Shown piece by piece: positions 48,821 to 60,259 of a stretch of 64,000 bases of DNA. The stretch lies in NCBI GenBank assembly GCA_034440575.1, contig JAOTOL010001520.1, forward strand, positions 124,001 through 188,000, in the 5' to 3' direction. Positions within the stretch are counted from its first letter, which is position 1. The number at the start of each line of letters is the position of its first letter. The notes below the pieces were generated by a model that was not told the origin of the DNA, did not search any database, and saw only the letters and a list, made by a program, of their open reading frames with translations. This DNA is from Imbricaverruca yamaguchii. Lineage: Eukaryota > Arthropoda > Thecostraca > Neoverrucidae. Position numbers and translations under genes: made by a program.

Positions 48821-49652
48821 ATAATGCATTTTTCTATGATGATCGTGAAATCGGGTTCAGCATGTACCACGTAAAGCCAAATCTTCATAGGCAGTGATAA
48901 GTAGTGAAACTTGCAGTGCTTGACATCCTTTTAAAAAATATCCTTTTTAACAATAGTAAATCTGAAAACTGTAATACATTGAAAATGAACTGACGTTGCT
49001 GAAAATGGCATTGAAATAAGTGGCTGAATTCCAAGGACATTTTTATTGGGGCAGGGGGTAGGGGGTGTGGCAGGCCCCTCTATCCTGTTCAAGCTTACCG
49101 CGTTCCTGATTTGTCCCCCATTTCGAATCCGTGGTTTCACCCATGGCTCCAAGCACTCTCAGTGCCTTCTTCCTGGCTTCCTTGATCTGTTCTGATGCCC
49201 CCAATTTTGTGTTTAGAATAACGCCTAAGTCTTTCTCCTATTTAGTTACCGATTGTACTTGGCCACCCATGAAGTATGGAGCCTTCATATGCTGCCTACC
49301 TGCATGTATGATTTTGCACTTATCAAGATTGAATTAAATTTACCATTCTACCATCTACAAATATAATGAACAGTAGTGGTCCCAGTACTGACCCCTGGGG
49401 GACTCCACTAAGAACATTTTGCCATGATGGCTTTGTACCATTTGGCATCACTCTTTGCTGTCTATCTGAAAGCCACGACTGTATGCATTTTAAGATGTTA
49501 CCTGCAATACCATGGACCTGAAGCTGCATCATTAACCATGTATGGGGTACCTTACCAAAGGCCTTCCTAAAGTCAAGATATGTTACATCAACCTGATTTC
49601 CGTGATCAAATTGCTCCGTAGCGAAGCTAAAGACGTCCAAGGGATTTGTGAG

Positions 49653-49931
49653 CAGTGTAAAATAATTGGTGATGTGACCTGGAAATTCACCGTTAATCGA
49701 GTTGTGCTATTTCATCCTTGTCTTAGGTTTTTACGAGTTTGCCACATGATGTATGGGCAGTCATCATGCACATGACTGCTAGATACTGTAAAATGCATCT
49801 GACTGAAGTGAGTCATTCTGCTTTTTTAATCCTTAAGTGGCGATCCTTTATTTTCTTCCAATCTTTCACTATTCCGAAGCAACATCTTTATTCATCCACA
49901 CAGTGAATGGTGAAGTAATTTTAGGACACTG
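49653..49931 (+). mobile_element. hAT-like MITE, copy 1 (279 bp)
   Basis: The element starts CAGTGTAAAATAATTGG and ends TTTTAGGACACTG, so the termini are inverted (CAGTGT...ACACTG). It is flanked by an exact 8-bp duplication, TTTGTGAG, at 49645-49652 and 49932-49939. The uninterrupted CR1 copy at 54560-54590 has this 8-mer once. An 8-bp duplication with CAGTG ends is the hAT superfamily signature. There is no transposase. A second copy of exactly the same length lies at 61667-61945 in the other orientation. Confidence 0.9.
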
Positions 49932-50175
49932 TTTGTGAGACACGATCGCCCTTTTCTAAACCCATGGTGAGTATCCTGAATCAATCAGTTTCCTTCCAGA
50001 TAACTAACTATTCTATCCTTGATAATTGATTCGAGTACCTTGCAGACTAGGGATGTGAGACTTACTGGCCTATGGTTTTCAACTTTCCCTCTTTCTCCTT
50101 TCTTGAAAATAGGAACTACATTTGCCCTTTTCCAATTTGTTGGAACTTCATTCTGTGAAACTGATCTACAAAATA

Positions 50176-50842
50176 CTAGGGGGCTTAAATTTTCGCGACT
50201 TTTCACGACTTCCATTATGTTTTTTTTTGGCTCTGGGAGTTCACTTTTGGGGATGTTTTGGAAGAAAAAGAACTTGGAAACAGAAAAGGACAGCGAAATT
50301 GACGAGGACCATACAATTTTTTGGCCACCGAAAATTGAAAACATAATTTTTTTCTCAAAATTTTAAATATCTAAATTTCCAAGTGTTTTATAATTTTCCT
50401 TTTTAATGGATAAAGCAGACTGAGAAACGTTGGAAGTCAACTTCCACTGATAAAAAAATGTTTACTTTAGCCAGAATCTTCGATTTGAACTTCAATAGGC
50501 CAATATGCAAAATTAATAACTAGTAAAAATTGGAAAAATCGAAACATACCTCGTGCATTTTTTTTGCATCCCTAAAGATAAGGAAGCGCTGAAGGTTCCA
50601 TAAGAATGTTTGCATCCATTGAAGCGTGACGACTGGTTGGACTTTTTTGGAGGTGACCTCACCTGACCTAGACCAACTCGTTGGCCATAGATAACCGAAC
50701 CTCAAAAGTTTGACATAGCATGCCAAATTGATGTGGGAAAGGTATGCCGAATTTCGGCGCGCTGCCGTGCGCCGTTCGTTCACTATCCGCGAAAAACCTG
50801 AGGGGGGTGGGGGCGGTTGAAGACCCCCGAAGACGGCGCGGG
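50176..50842. mobile_element. piggyBac-like MITE, copy 2 (left end missing)
   Basis: The right end is intact: AAGACGGCGCGGG at 50830-50842 followed by TTAA. It is the exact reverse complement of the left end of copy 1. Homology to copy 1 begins at AGGGGGCT (about 50176), so the left terminus and about 160 bases are gone together with adjoining CR1 sequence. Codon-length open frames within it are not conserved in copy 1. Confidence 0.7.
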
Positions 50843-51170
50843 TTAATTGCTTTTAGGAAATCTGGCGTAAGGCATGCTGACTTTCCTACCCTTCTTTTGT
50901 GCCTTTGCTTTTGGGGTGCATTTCCTTTAAGTAAGATTTAAACTTTTCCCACAATTCACAGGCATTTAAACTGGAGAATTCTTCTTCCCATCTTATGGCA
51001 TTTAAATCCGGTTTCTGCTCTGTTGAAACTGGGAACCTTTACCAAATCATCCTTGATGGTTCCCACTATATGTGCCTTGAATTTAACCTCTAACCATGTT
51101 ATGGTCACTTCTTCCTAGAGTTTCTCCTTCAGTCAAACATTCGAGGCTGTAATAACAGGAAAGAAGTTTG

Positions 51171-51469
51171 TAGGCAAAAAATGCATTTGAATACATCATT
51201 CCTCCCATTGTATATGGGGATGGGTGTTTTTTCTCTGGGCTTATTAGGGTTAATTTGTCCCCTCAATGTGGGCTTCGCCCCATGGGTGTATATTTCTGAA
51301 AATTACTGAGGGATCTGTGGAGTACCTATAGTTGGGTCGAAGGGGATAGGGCAAACAGATTTGCATGGATCCACCTACGCCCGTGAAAAAAAGAATCCTT
51401 GTATTTCGACCGCTATTTTGTCAAAGGGGACCTTTTGAAAATAAATAATTGGTCATGATCTGAATTTTC
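51171..51469. other. Unassigned DNA
   Basis: Nothing recognised. Confidence 0.3.
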
Positions 51470-53655
51470 ATGTGGAGGAGCCCAACCTATCACAATCGTT
51501 TCTGATTCGTCGGATTTCAAATCTACCCCCTCCCCAATTATAAGGTATTCTTTTGGTATCCTTTGATAAGTCATTTCCCACTGCTGAAATTACACCTATG
51601 CCACAAAAGCCGGATCGGTATCCGAAAATATCAAGCTGGAGCCCTCCAAAATTGGAAACGATTCTAAAAAAATCAATATCCGTGTCAAGAAAATGGCTCT
51701 GGGGCACAGAACATGTTCCCAGATACCTTCACAAATTGCGTACGGTACCGAAAAACATATCGGACATAAAAAAATAGAGGTGGGATACAAATACATGGCG
51801 CAGGGTCTCGAAAAATAAGGCCATGATTCGAACTTTTTTTAACCAGAAAAGCTCCACAACAATCTCGTTGAGCCCAGAAAGTTGGCGTTGGGTCACTAGA
51901 ACCACGCGCCTGGGAGCGATAAGTCAGGTTGGGACCCAGGAAAATCGCACCGAAGCTGGGGCCCATAAATGTGCGTCAGAAGCCCCAAATAAATACAGCG
52001 GGATCCTCAGAGCACAACGGTGTCCGAACATACAACTGACGCTCTAAAGCAGTTTCACAAAAAAGCAACAGGGCTTTAAACATGCGTTGCAGCCCTAGAT
52101 CCACATAACTGGGGCTTTACAAACAACACACTGGAAGCTCTCAAGGCACACAGGGGCAAGATAACGCATAAGGGTCTGAAAAAGTGACTGTGCCACAAAC
52201 GGTAAAATGGTTCCAAAACGAACAAAAAGACCGCGACAATTAACACACCGGGATCTTCGAAAACGCCATGAAAAGCTTAAAAATCCTTGATGCATAAAGA
52301 GCAACCAAACCTAAAAGGAAGCTGGGGTTTCGAAAATATATTAAACCCCTAACTTCAATTTAAAATATATTATCCTTCACTTCAAAATGTAAAATTTCAC
52401 AATTCCAGGCATTCCAGTTCATATCACCCGGTCGCCAAGACGCCAACGTCGTGCACGTGCACACTCATCTTGTGCATTCGGCGCATTCGCCACGCTTCGT
52501 GCGTTGCTACGGCTTCTGGTAGGCTTGCGTTTTGCTAATTGCTGCCACATAATAGACTTACGCCATATTTGACGTGCTGGACTGCTTCGTATGGGTGTTC
52601 GCTGCGAAAAGTCGACGAACTAAATTCGCCCCTTGGTTCCCTACTTTCCATATTTTCTGATATGATGAAATGCGGATTCCGCTGAGCTTTGATGGACCTG
52701 ATAACTTTGCTTCTATCCTCTTAGAATGGCTACCGAACCGAGGCCCTTCCTCAGTGTTCTTTTGTGGTCTTGTGTCTTTCTTGGTCTACGGGATGTGTGC
52801 TATGGCTTCAATCCATTTGTGTTAAGGGCCTGGTACATTTTCGAAACCCCTGCTCGTTTTATGGTTTGTTGCTTTTATGTGCACCGGGTCTATTTTTTAC
52901 GTGTCAGGGCGTTTTCGAAGTTCCCGTTGTCTTTAATTCGCGCTCGGTCTTTTTATTCGTTTTGGAACAATGCTGCCTTTTGCGACCCAGCCTCATCCTC
53001 TTTTTTAAGGCCATTGTGCGTTCTCATGGCCCCTGTGTACCTTGAGAGCTTCTTGAGTATTTTTGTGTATAGGTCCAGGTATGTTTATTTATTGTTGCAA
53101 TGCATGTTTTAAGGCCCTGCCGCTTTTTAGAAGACTGCACGCCGTGGAGACCCAGTTGTATTGTCGGTCCTTGTTGTGCTCTTAGGGTTCTGTTGTGTTC
53201 ATTTGGGGCTTCCGACGCACGTTTGTGGGGCTCCAGTACGATTGTGTGGCGGTGCGATGCTTCTGGGTCTCAGCGCGACTTATCGAGCCCAGGCGAGTGG
53301 TTCCGAGGACCCAACGCCATTTGTCTTGGCTCAACGCGATTTTTGTGGATCTTTTCTGATTAAAGAAAGTCGGAACCACGGCCTGATCATTCGAGCCCCT
53401 AGCACCATGTTTTTGTATCTCCCCTCGATTTTTTTCAGATCCGGTATGTTTTTGCGTGCCATACGCAATATGTGAGGGCATCTAGTTATATGTTCGGTGC
53501 TCCAGACCCATTTTCCTGATCCAGATATTTATTTTGTGGAATTCATTCTTATTTTGAAGGGCTCCAGCTTGATTTTTTGTCGGATACCGATTCCGTTTTG
53601 TGGTCACATTGTGCTTACGTGTGGCCCTAGACGCAAATTTGTTGGAGCCCCGGGA
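51470..53655. mobile_element. Large inverted repeat, probable foldback element
   Basis: The left arm (about 51470-52310) read on the minus strand matches the right arm (about 52740-53620) read on the plus strand. Shared readings include SSDPTPTFWAQRDCCGAFLV against SEDPTPFVLAQRDFCGSFLI, and SNHGLIFRDPAP against RNHGLIIRAPST. The arms also contain a degenerate tandem phrase of the type GGGxCT...TTTTTxTG every 35-50 bases. The central 400 bases are unrelated. The protein similarity reflects DNA similarity and I do not take either arm as a gene. No target duplication was found. Confidence 0.6.
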
Positions 53656-53659
53656 GGAC

Positions 53660-56600
53660 TACCTATGAGAATTGTGAGTCCCGAGCGCGATATTGAAGGA
53701 GTATATTTTTATCCGAGAGTGACATCCGGTCTGCTTCTTCGTTACCTGGTATGTTGGCGTGGCCCGGAATCCAGAGGAAGGAAAAGTTCATGTCTACGTT
53801 ATGGGCCACGATTTGTTGGAATCGATCAATGGAGTGATGAGGACAGTCGTGGGTGTTGCTAATTGACTGTACGACGGATTTGGAGTCTGAGTAAATCACT
53901 ACGTTCCTGACTTGCTAGAGACACTGTGAAGCAAAAAAACCAGAGAAGCAAAGCGAGCAAAAGGACTGGATTTAGCTAGAAACTGTAATGGGGACAGCAA
54001 AAAGTTCTTTAGTTTCTACAAGCTGAGTAAAGTGTCTAGCACAATTGGTCCACTGGAAGTAAACGGGACTACATTTGGTGAGGATAGTGAGATGGTTGAG
54101 GAGCTGAACAAGCAGTTCAAATCAGTGTTTACATTGGAGGATATGACCAATCTGCCGACCGTACACCATAGTTCAGTGACATGGGATCTGAAAAATGATG
54201 TTGATTTCATTGATAGTGATTTTGTTTACAATCACATCAGGAAAATAAAGCCAAACAAGGCAGCAGGACCTAATGATATTTATGCTAGGGTGTTGCGGGA
54301 AACTGAAAAGGAACTGACATTTCCACTTAGTATAATATTTTGTAGATCAGTTTCACAAAATGAAATTCCAACCGATTGGAAAAGGGCAAATGTAGGTCCT
54401 ATTTTCAAGAAAGGAGAAAGAGGGAAAGTTGAAAACTATAGGCCAGTAAGTCTCACATCCCTAGTCTGCAAGGTACCCGAATCAATTATCAATGATAGAA
54501 TAGTTAGTTATCTGGAAGGTAGCAGATTGATTCAAGATACTCAACATGGGTTGAGAAAAGGATGATCGTGTCTCACAAACCTCTTGGACTTTTTGAACTT
54601 CGCCACAGAACAATTTGACGAGGGAAATCAGGTTGATGTAGCATATCTTGACTTTAGTAAGGCCTTTGACAAGGTACCCCATAAACGGTTAATGATACAG
54701 ATTCAGTCCCATGGTATTGCAGGTAGTATCTTAAAATGGATAGAGTTGTGGCTTTCAGATAGACAGCAAAGAGTGATGCTAAATGGTACAAAGGCATCAT
54801 GGCAAAATGTTCTTAGTGGAGTCCCCCAGGGGTCAGTACTGGGGCCACTACTGTTCATTATATTTGTAAATAACATTGAAAGTGGCCTAAGCAGTAAAGT
54901 TTTGAAATTTGAAGTTCTTTAGGGCATTACCAGGTCAAGATGAGCATATCTCGCTGCAAAAAGACTTAGACAAACTTGTGAAGTGGTCCGAAGAATGGCA
55001 AATGAAAATTAATTTTGATCAGTGCAAAATCATGCATGTAGGTAAGCAGCATATGAAGGCTCCATACTTGATGGGTGGCCAAGTGCTATCAGTGACTCAA
55101 CAGGAGAAGGATTTAGGTGTTATTCTAAACACAAAACTGGGGGCATCAGAACAGACCAAGGAAGCCAGGAAGAAGGCACTGAGAATGCTCGGGGCAATAA
55201 ATAGGAATGTATCCTACAGAAGTGAGGAAGTGATCAGGAAGCTTTACTGTGCATACGTCAGGCCACATTTGGAATACTGCGTCCAAGCTTGGTCTCCTAG
55301 CTATGAAAAAGATTGTTGGCTTTTAGAGAGAATATAAAAGAGGGCTACAAAAATGGTTAATGGCATAAGCAACCTGGCATATGAGGAAAGATTGAAGAAA
55401 TTGAATATGTTTCCACTTAGATATCAAAGGCTGAGAGGAGATCTCATCGAGGTCTTTAAATTTGTCCATGGTCTGGAGAGGGGATATCTTGGGGAAATGT
55501 TTGAATTGAACAGAAATGATGCAATTAGAGGTCATAAATTCAAAATTAAAGTTAACCACAGCAGAACAAGGTTAAGGCAGACGTTCTTCACCAACAGGGT
55601 AGTAGAACAACCAGCTGCCAGAAAACATTGTCAATAGCAGCACATTGAACATCTTTAAAAACAGCATAGATAATCATTATAAGAATTGAGGGCTTGCTTT
55701 TCAGTATTACAGGGAGGGCTGATTGACAGACTTGGTGGGCAACTGGTTCAGTGTACATAGTGCAACCAAGAAGGGCCCTTGTGGCTCATGGTTGCACTAG
55801 TCTTTTATGTCTTTATGTCTTTAGGACTTTTCGCTTAATGAGAATGGAGATAGCGGCCAGAATGGCGATTGCTTCAGCGGAGTAGATGGAGAAGTTATCC
55901 GGCAGACGTTTGGAAAGTCTGAGACCTGGTCCAGTGATGCCGATGCCTACCTTAGCCTCGTGTTTCGACCCATCCGTGAATACGAGTGATTTGTGATTGT
56001 TCTCATCGGCGAACTGTGAAAGAAGTCTAGAATGTCCGCAGATGTGATAGTGGCTTTCTTCTCCGAGAGCAAGTACTCGACCTTTGGTTGACTGAAAGTC
56101 CAGAATGGTCTAGTGGGCGGTCGAGCTATAGTGGATGGCATTATGAGGTTGATATCTGGGAGAGCCATGGCAATTTGAATGCTATATGGCGGAAGTTTGC
56201 GCGCAAATCGGTGCTTGTCGTATCTGTCAGGCATGAAGCGTGATGGCGTGTTTGAGTCTGCTAGAAGACTGGCTATCGGTGTAGCGTTAAGGGCACCTGT
56301 GGCTGCTCTGATGCAGCTGTTTTGGATGACTTCTAATTTTTGACTTTGACTTTCTGAAATGGTGGCAAAAATGATGTTGTTGTATTCTATTATTTATTAT
56401 TATTATTATTTATTGTATTATATTATGGGCCGTATGATTGAGGTATACAGTCGCAGTAGTGTTTTCCTGTCTCCACCCCAGTCTGTTCGCGCTTCGCTTC
56501 GTGATGTTGGTGATGTGGGTGTTGATACTAAGTTTTTCGTCTAAATGCTCTCCTAAGAACTTGAAAGCTTTCACCTGCTCGATGGCTTTGCCATCGATTT

Positions 56601-58250
56601 TAAATAATATTTTCGGTGTGGGACGGAGACGACTGCAGGTGACAGTGGCCGATTTGTCTGCGGACAGGGTAAAGCCCGAAGTTTTGAACCACTTTGTAAT
56701 GTGGTCTAGTCCTGTTTGAATGTTTTTTTCAGCTTCAAGGAAGCATTGTGATGTTGTGCAAATTGCTATGTCGTCCACGAAAAGTGAATATTGAAGTGAA
56801 GTGTCCCTGTGGTCGGCAAGTATATAGTTGATCATGATAATGAAGAGGCTTGAAAGCACGCTCTCCTGAGCCAGACCCTACTCCTGAGTTGTGGTGTTTG
56901 ATGTGACACTGCCGCATCAGACCCAAGCGTCCTATCTCTGAGGAAGTTGGGAATGAAGTATGCCATGTGTCCGCGTAGGCCTATCTTATGGCATTTGTGT
57001 GTCAGTGCTGACTTGTGTACTCGGTCGAATACGGCAGTGGTTAGGTAGGCAGCTATTGTTGTGCGGTTAATGTATAGACCACTTTTGATGTTATTGTCAT
57101 GCACTAACCTAATGAGATTGTCTGTAGTTGATTTTTGCTGTTGGAGGCCCCATTGAAATTCGTCGAGCAGGTTGTTGTGTCCAGAAGTTTCCTCATTCGT
57201 ATGCTGACCATGCGTTCGACCACCTTGCTAGCACAGCTAGTAAGCGAGATGGGTCCATAAACTTTTGGGATAGAGTGATCTTCGTGCGGCTTTGGTAATG
57301 GTATGACTACCCTCTCCCGCCATGATGCGGGAAACGTGTCGCTTTGGTAGAACGCTTACTATAGTGGTGTCATATTTGCTGTTGCTGGATACGCTGGCGT
57401 AGTGTTGTTTAAAGTGGTCTACGACTTGTTGTGTCTACGACTTGGGGAAGGGGACTGGTGGTGGGCGTTTCAGGTTGAAGCGTTTCATCAGGTCCCAGAT
57501 TCTGCCGGTAGGCATACACCTATTGAATTGCGAGACAAAAGACTGCCAGGAGTTGACTGGGGTGCTGTTAGAATTGTGTAACGGCAGTGTTTTTGAGATT
57601 GTCTGTATGCTGATAGGTGTGCTTCGCACACGCACCTTTTGAATTGTTTGTGGGCACGGTGCCGTGCGGCGATTGCCCTTTGACAGTCCGGGATCCACCA
57701 TGGCGTAGATGCCTTTTTCTTATGTTTGTTATTTTTTGGCGCTGAGTTTTGTGCTGCTGAGCTGATGGCCCTTAGAATTGTCTCTATCTTACTGGTATCT
57801 GAAGTTGGTAGGTTGAGGTCCACCTGTTCCTCGAATTTAGCCCAGTTCGCTCTTTTCAAGTTCCAATATTGTCTGAATAGCTTGGTGTGATGGATAGCGT
57901 CCGTGCTGAACCTAATTGTGATTGGATAGTGGTCGCTCAGCCCGAGAACGTCTGAAACTGACCAGTCAAATAGTGAGCTAATTTGTCGGGTGCAGCACGT
58001 TAAGTCAATACAAGTGTTCGATCCCAATAAAGTCGACTTGTGGCGGCGGCGGCCCCGGTGTTAAGAAGTACTAAGTTGTGATTCGAAATAAACTGGTGGA
58101 TGTCGTGCCGTCTAGTGTCTGTCTTGTCGCTTCCCCAAGAGGGGTGCTTAGCATTAAAGTTTCCCATAATGAGAACTGGTGGAGGGGCCTGAAGCAGCAG
58201 GTCGTTCAGCTCCTGTGGCGTGGGGGTTTTAGCTGACGGCGAAATGCATA
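53660..58250 (-). mobile_element. I-like LINE with RNase H domain, degenerate and split by CR1
   Basis: From right to left on the minus strand: an APE endonuclease fragment (PPPVLIMGNFNAKHPSWGSD near 58160, SDVLGLSDHYPI near 57930), a linker (NSAPKNNKHKKKASTPWWIP near 57710), reverse transcriptase (VFDRVHKSALTHK near 57030, SLFVDDIAICTT near 56780, KAFKFLGEHLDE near 56560), then RNase H. RNase H is in two pieces. One is VFTDGSKHEAKVGIGITGPG with YSAEAIAILAAIS (55990-55840). The other is VIYSDSKSVVQSI and FLWIPGHANIPGNEEAD (53890-53690). The CR1 insertion at 53914-55824 separates them. APE plus RNase H places it in the I/R1/LOA group. Several stops and frameshifts make it non-functional. The 5' end is truncated near 58250. 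Confidence 0.88.
53914..55824 (+). mobile_element. CR1-like LINE copy 3, inserted in the RNase H domain of another LINE
   Basis: This 5'-truncated copy begins within the linker (KGLDLARNCNGDSKKFFSFY near 53965). It continues with reverse transcriptase ([59 protein letters not shown]) and a C-terminal part ending near 55636. A TGA interrupts RT near 54563. A short deletion near 54910 removes the YADD catalytic motif and shifts frame. A further stop lies near 55336. The 3' UTR ends in the 8-bp tail repeat (ATGTCTTT)n, as CR1 elements do. The 5-bp duplication GACTT at 53909-53913 and 55825-55829 marks the insertion. Confidence 0.92.
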
Positions 58251-60259
58251 GTGTATATATATGTATACATACATACATCAATATATACGCAGGTCATTTC
58301 GGACAATTAATAGACACGGGGAAATGCATGAAGGCAATGGGCAGGCTCAAATTGATTGTGGGGAACACTTCAAAGGATCTCATCCCCTGTGCATTTTGAT
58401 TTTTGCGTTGTTTCAAAAACATGCATTTTTTTAGGGGCACATGCCACTTTTTCCCCTCTCATGCATCCTTCCTGGCAACAGTATAGTTACATTTCTGAAA
58501 TACTATCAGAATGTAGCATCATTGACAGTGTAAAAAATAAACCGTAGGTTAGTGACGTCAAACGATGTCTCGCAAAATGTCGAATAGTTTCGTCACTGGC
58601 GTCGAAAAAGCGGCAATGGTGATTGCCGCATTTAAGCTTGTGCACGGGGATTAGGTGCGCCGGATTTGTACTTGATTATGGACGGCCATCGACGTGAAGA
58701 GCGAGGAGGTTGTGGAAGATGAATTTGGGTTTTAACGTCAAATTGTCTCCGGTTTGTGGCATATATTTGTGTTGACAAATTATGGTCAAGTTCTTTTGGT
58801 TCACAGAGAGGAGGCTTTATGATAGTACCAATGCATATGAATCTTTTGTGGTACATTTCGTTTCCGTGGCTTAGTCAGAAAGATTGGGTTGTGGACGGAA
58901 TTCAGTGAAATTGTATGAAGAATTACGTGCAAGATAACTTGTTTCATCACCCTCTCTGATCTCTGGAGGCAAACATTGTGTGTGATGAAGGGTCGTTCGT
59001 GTTAGTGCTGACAAGTCTTCAAGCATCTTAGGCTTGAAACAAGTGTTCTTGCTACTCTACCTCTTGCATATTCAAGTATGAGTGGTCGTGCACGTACAAC
59101 ATCAATTGTAGAAGGGAGCAGGCAATCTCAAGCACAGCAGCAAAACTGGGGAAGTGTCAAAATCAGCAGTAAGTGTGAATTAATTTTCTACCCTGTGCCT
59201 ACATAGGCATGTATCTACCTACCTACCTGCTTACCCAGGGAGGTGGAAGGAAGTCATCTACCTCATGAATTTGTTCCATGCTTTTTGATAGTAATTATTT
59301 TGTGGTATTCATGGTAAGTTTGTCTTCTTAGATAAAACCAAAGCCTTTTCTTGGAATTATTTTTCTTACAAATTGAGACAAGCATTTGCATTGAATATGT
59401 GGTCCTATTGTTGTAGTCACCTTCATAAACATATTCCAAATAGTGATACCACAAAAAGAACTTAACACAAATTTAACTTATATTCTTTCCAGTGTCATTG
59501 GTGTGGAAGCTGCAATTCTTGCCCAAGGGAGGTTCTATGCTGTTGTTGGGAATGTTGATTTGTCATTACCAATTCAAAGAAATGTAAGTTAAGTGGACAA
59601 AGATGTAGGTGGGAAGAATTTGCATATTTACTGCTAATGTTCTACCAAGGTGAATGCATGCCTAATATACTAAGCGACTATGGAGTAAACATCACAGTTG
59701 ACAGCCTGTATTAGGAACATGCAAAATATTTGGATGAATGTGGTATTAAAGCAACTCCCATGCCTTTTTAATCCAGAATTTATGAATGCATCTATGCCAT
59801 ATTGGATTGCGCTGTTTCATTTGAACATTTCATGTGATGGTAACCTTCTCAGTAAAAAAAATGATTGAACAATGAGAAAGGTACACTTGTCCTTTAATAT
59901 GTTTTATGAGATGTAACTTAAAAAGCTGCTCTACAAGTTTAATTCATATATTACCATTGCTAATCATTACTCAATATATTCATACAATAATGTAAAGATT
60001 TTTATGCAGTGCTGCTTCAGATGTCCCCAGGTCTGTTAAGATTACCACATCTTCAGGCAGTGAATTCCAGGTGGCACAGCATTTGAGGCTAAAAAAATAT
60101 TTTCCTGCAATCTACTGATGCTCACCTGTAAGCCAATTTCCAGAAGTGGCCATGTGTGCTCACTGATGGTGCCAGTACAAACATGTCAGCAACCTTAATT
60201 TCAGAGTGGCCATGAAAAATTTTCCAACATTTGATCATGTCTGCTCAAATTAGTCTACC
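58251..60259. other. Unassigned AT-rich DNA
   Basis: No gene, RNA or repeat family recognised. CTACCTAC repeats occur near 59212-59230. Confidence 0.35.

Larger units (their letters stand above)
45830..49145 (+). repeat. Dispersed AGGTCA-containing repeat, copy 3 (longest)
   Basis: This is the fullest copy. The part at 45830-47200 is internally repetitive. The part at 47220-47560 matches 39130-39490 and, inverted, 27280-27590. The part at 47575-47895 is shared with copy 1 only. The end (47905-48013 and about 48840-49145) matches 39500-39815. A piggyBac-like MITE interrupts it after CATACTTAA at 48017. The element ends near ACCCATGGC at 49145, where CR1 sequence begins. No frame is conserved among copies, so it is non-autonomous or not a coding element. 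Confidence 0.75.
49146..51170 (-). mobile_element. CR1-like LINE copy 2, interrupted by two MITEs
   Basis: Reading down the minus strand, the end of an APE endonuclease (GETLGRSDHNMV) lies near 51120. The linker with DLNAIRWEEEFSSLNACELW lies near 50980. Reverse transcriptase starts with FCRSVSQNEVPTNWKRANVV near 50160 and continues RPVSLTSLVCKVLESI. After the hAT-like insertion it resumes with [20 protein letters not shown] and [19 protein letters not shown] near 49360. Downstream, a connection block matches 54990-55200. Part of the linker and early RT are lost at the piggyBac-like insertion and the YADD region is missing. The family is the same as 43700-45160 and 53914-55824. Confidence 0.85.

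Noticed and set aside
52726..53475. Plus-strand hydrophobic protein of 90-130 residues
   Set aside because: It lies in the right arm of the inverted repeat. The other arm translates similarly in its own orientation, with stops at different places, so DNA similarity explains it.
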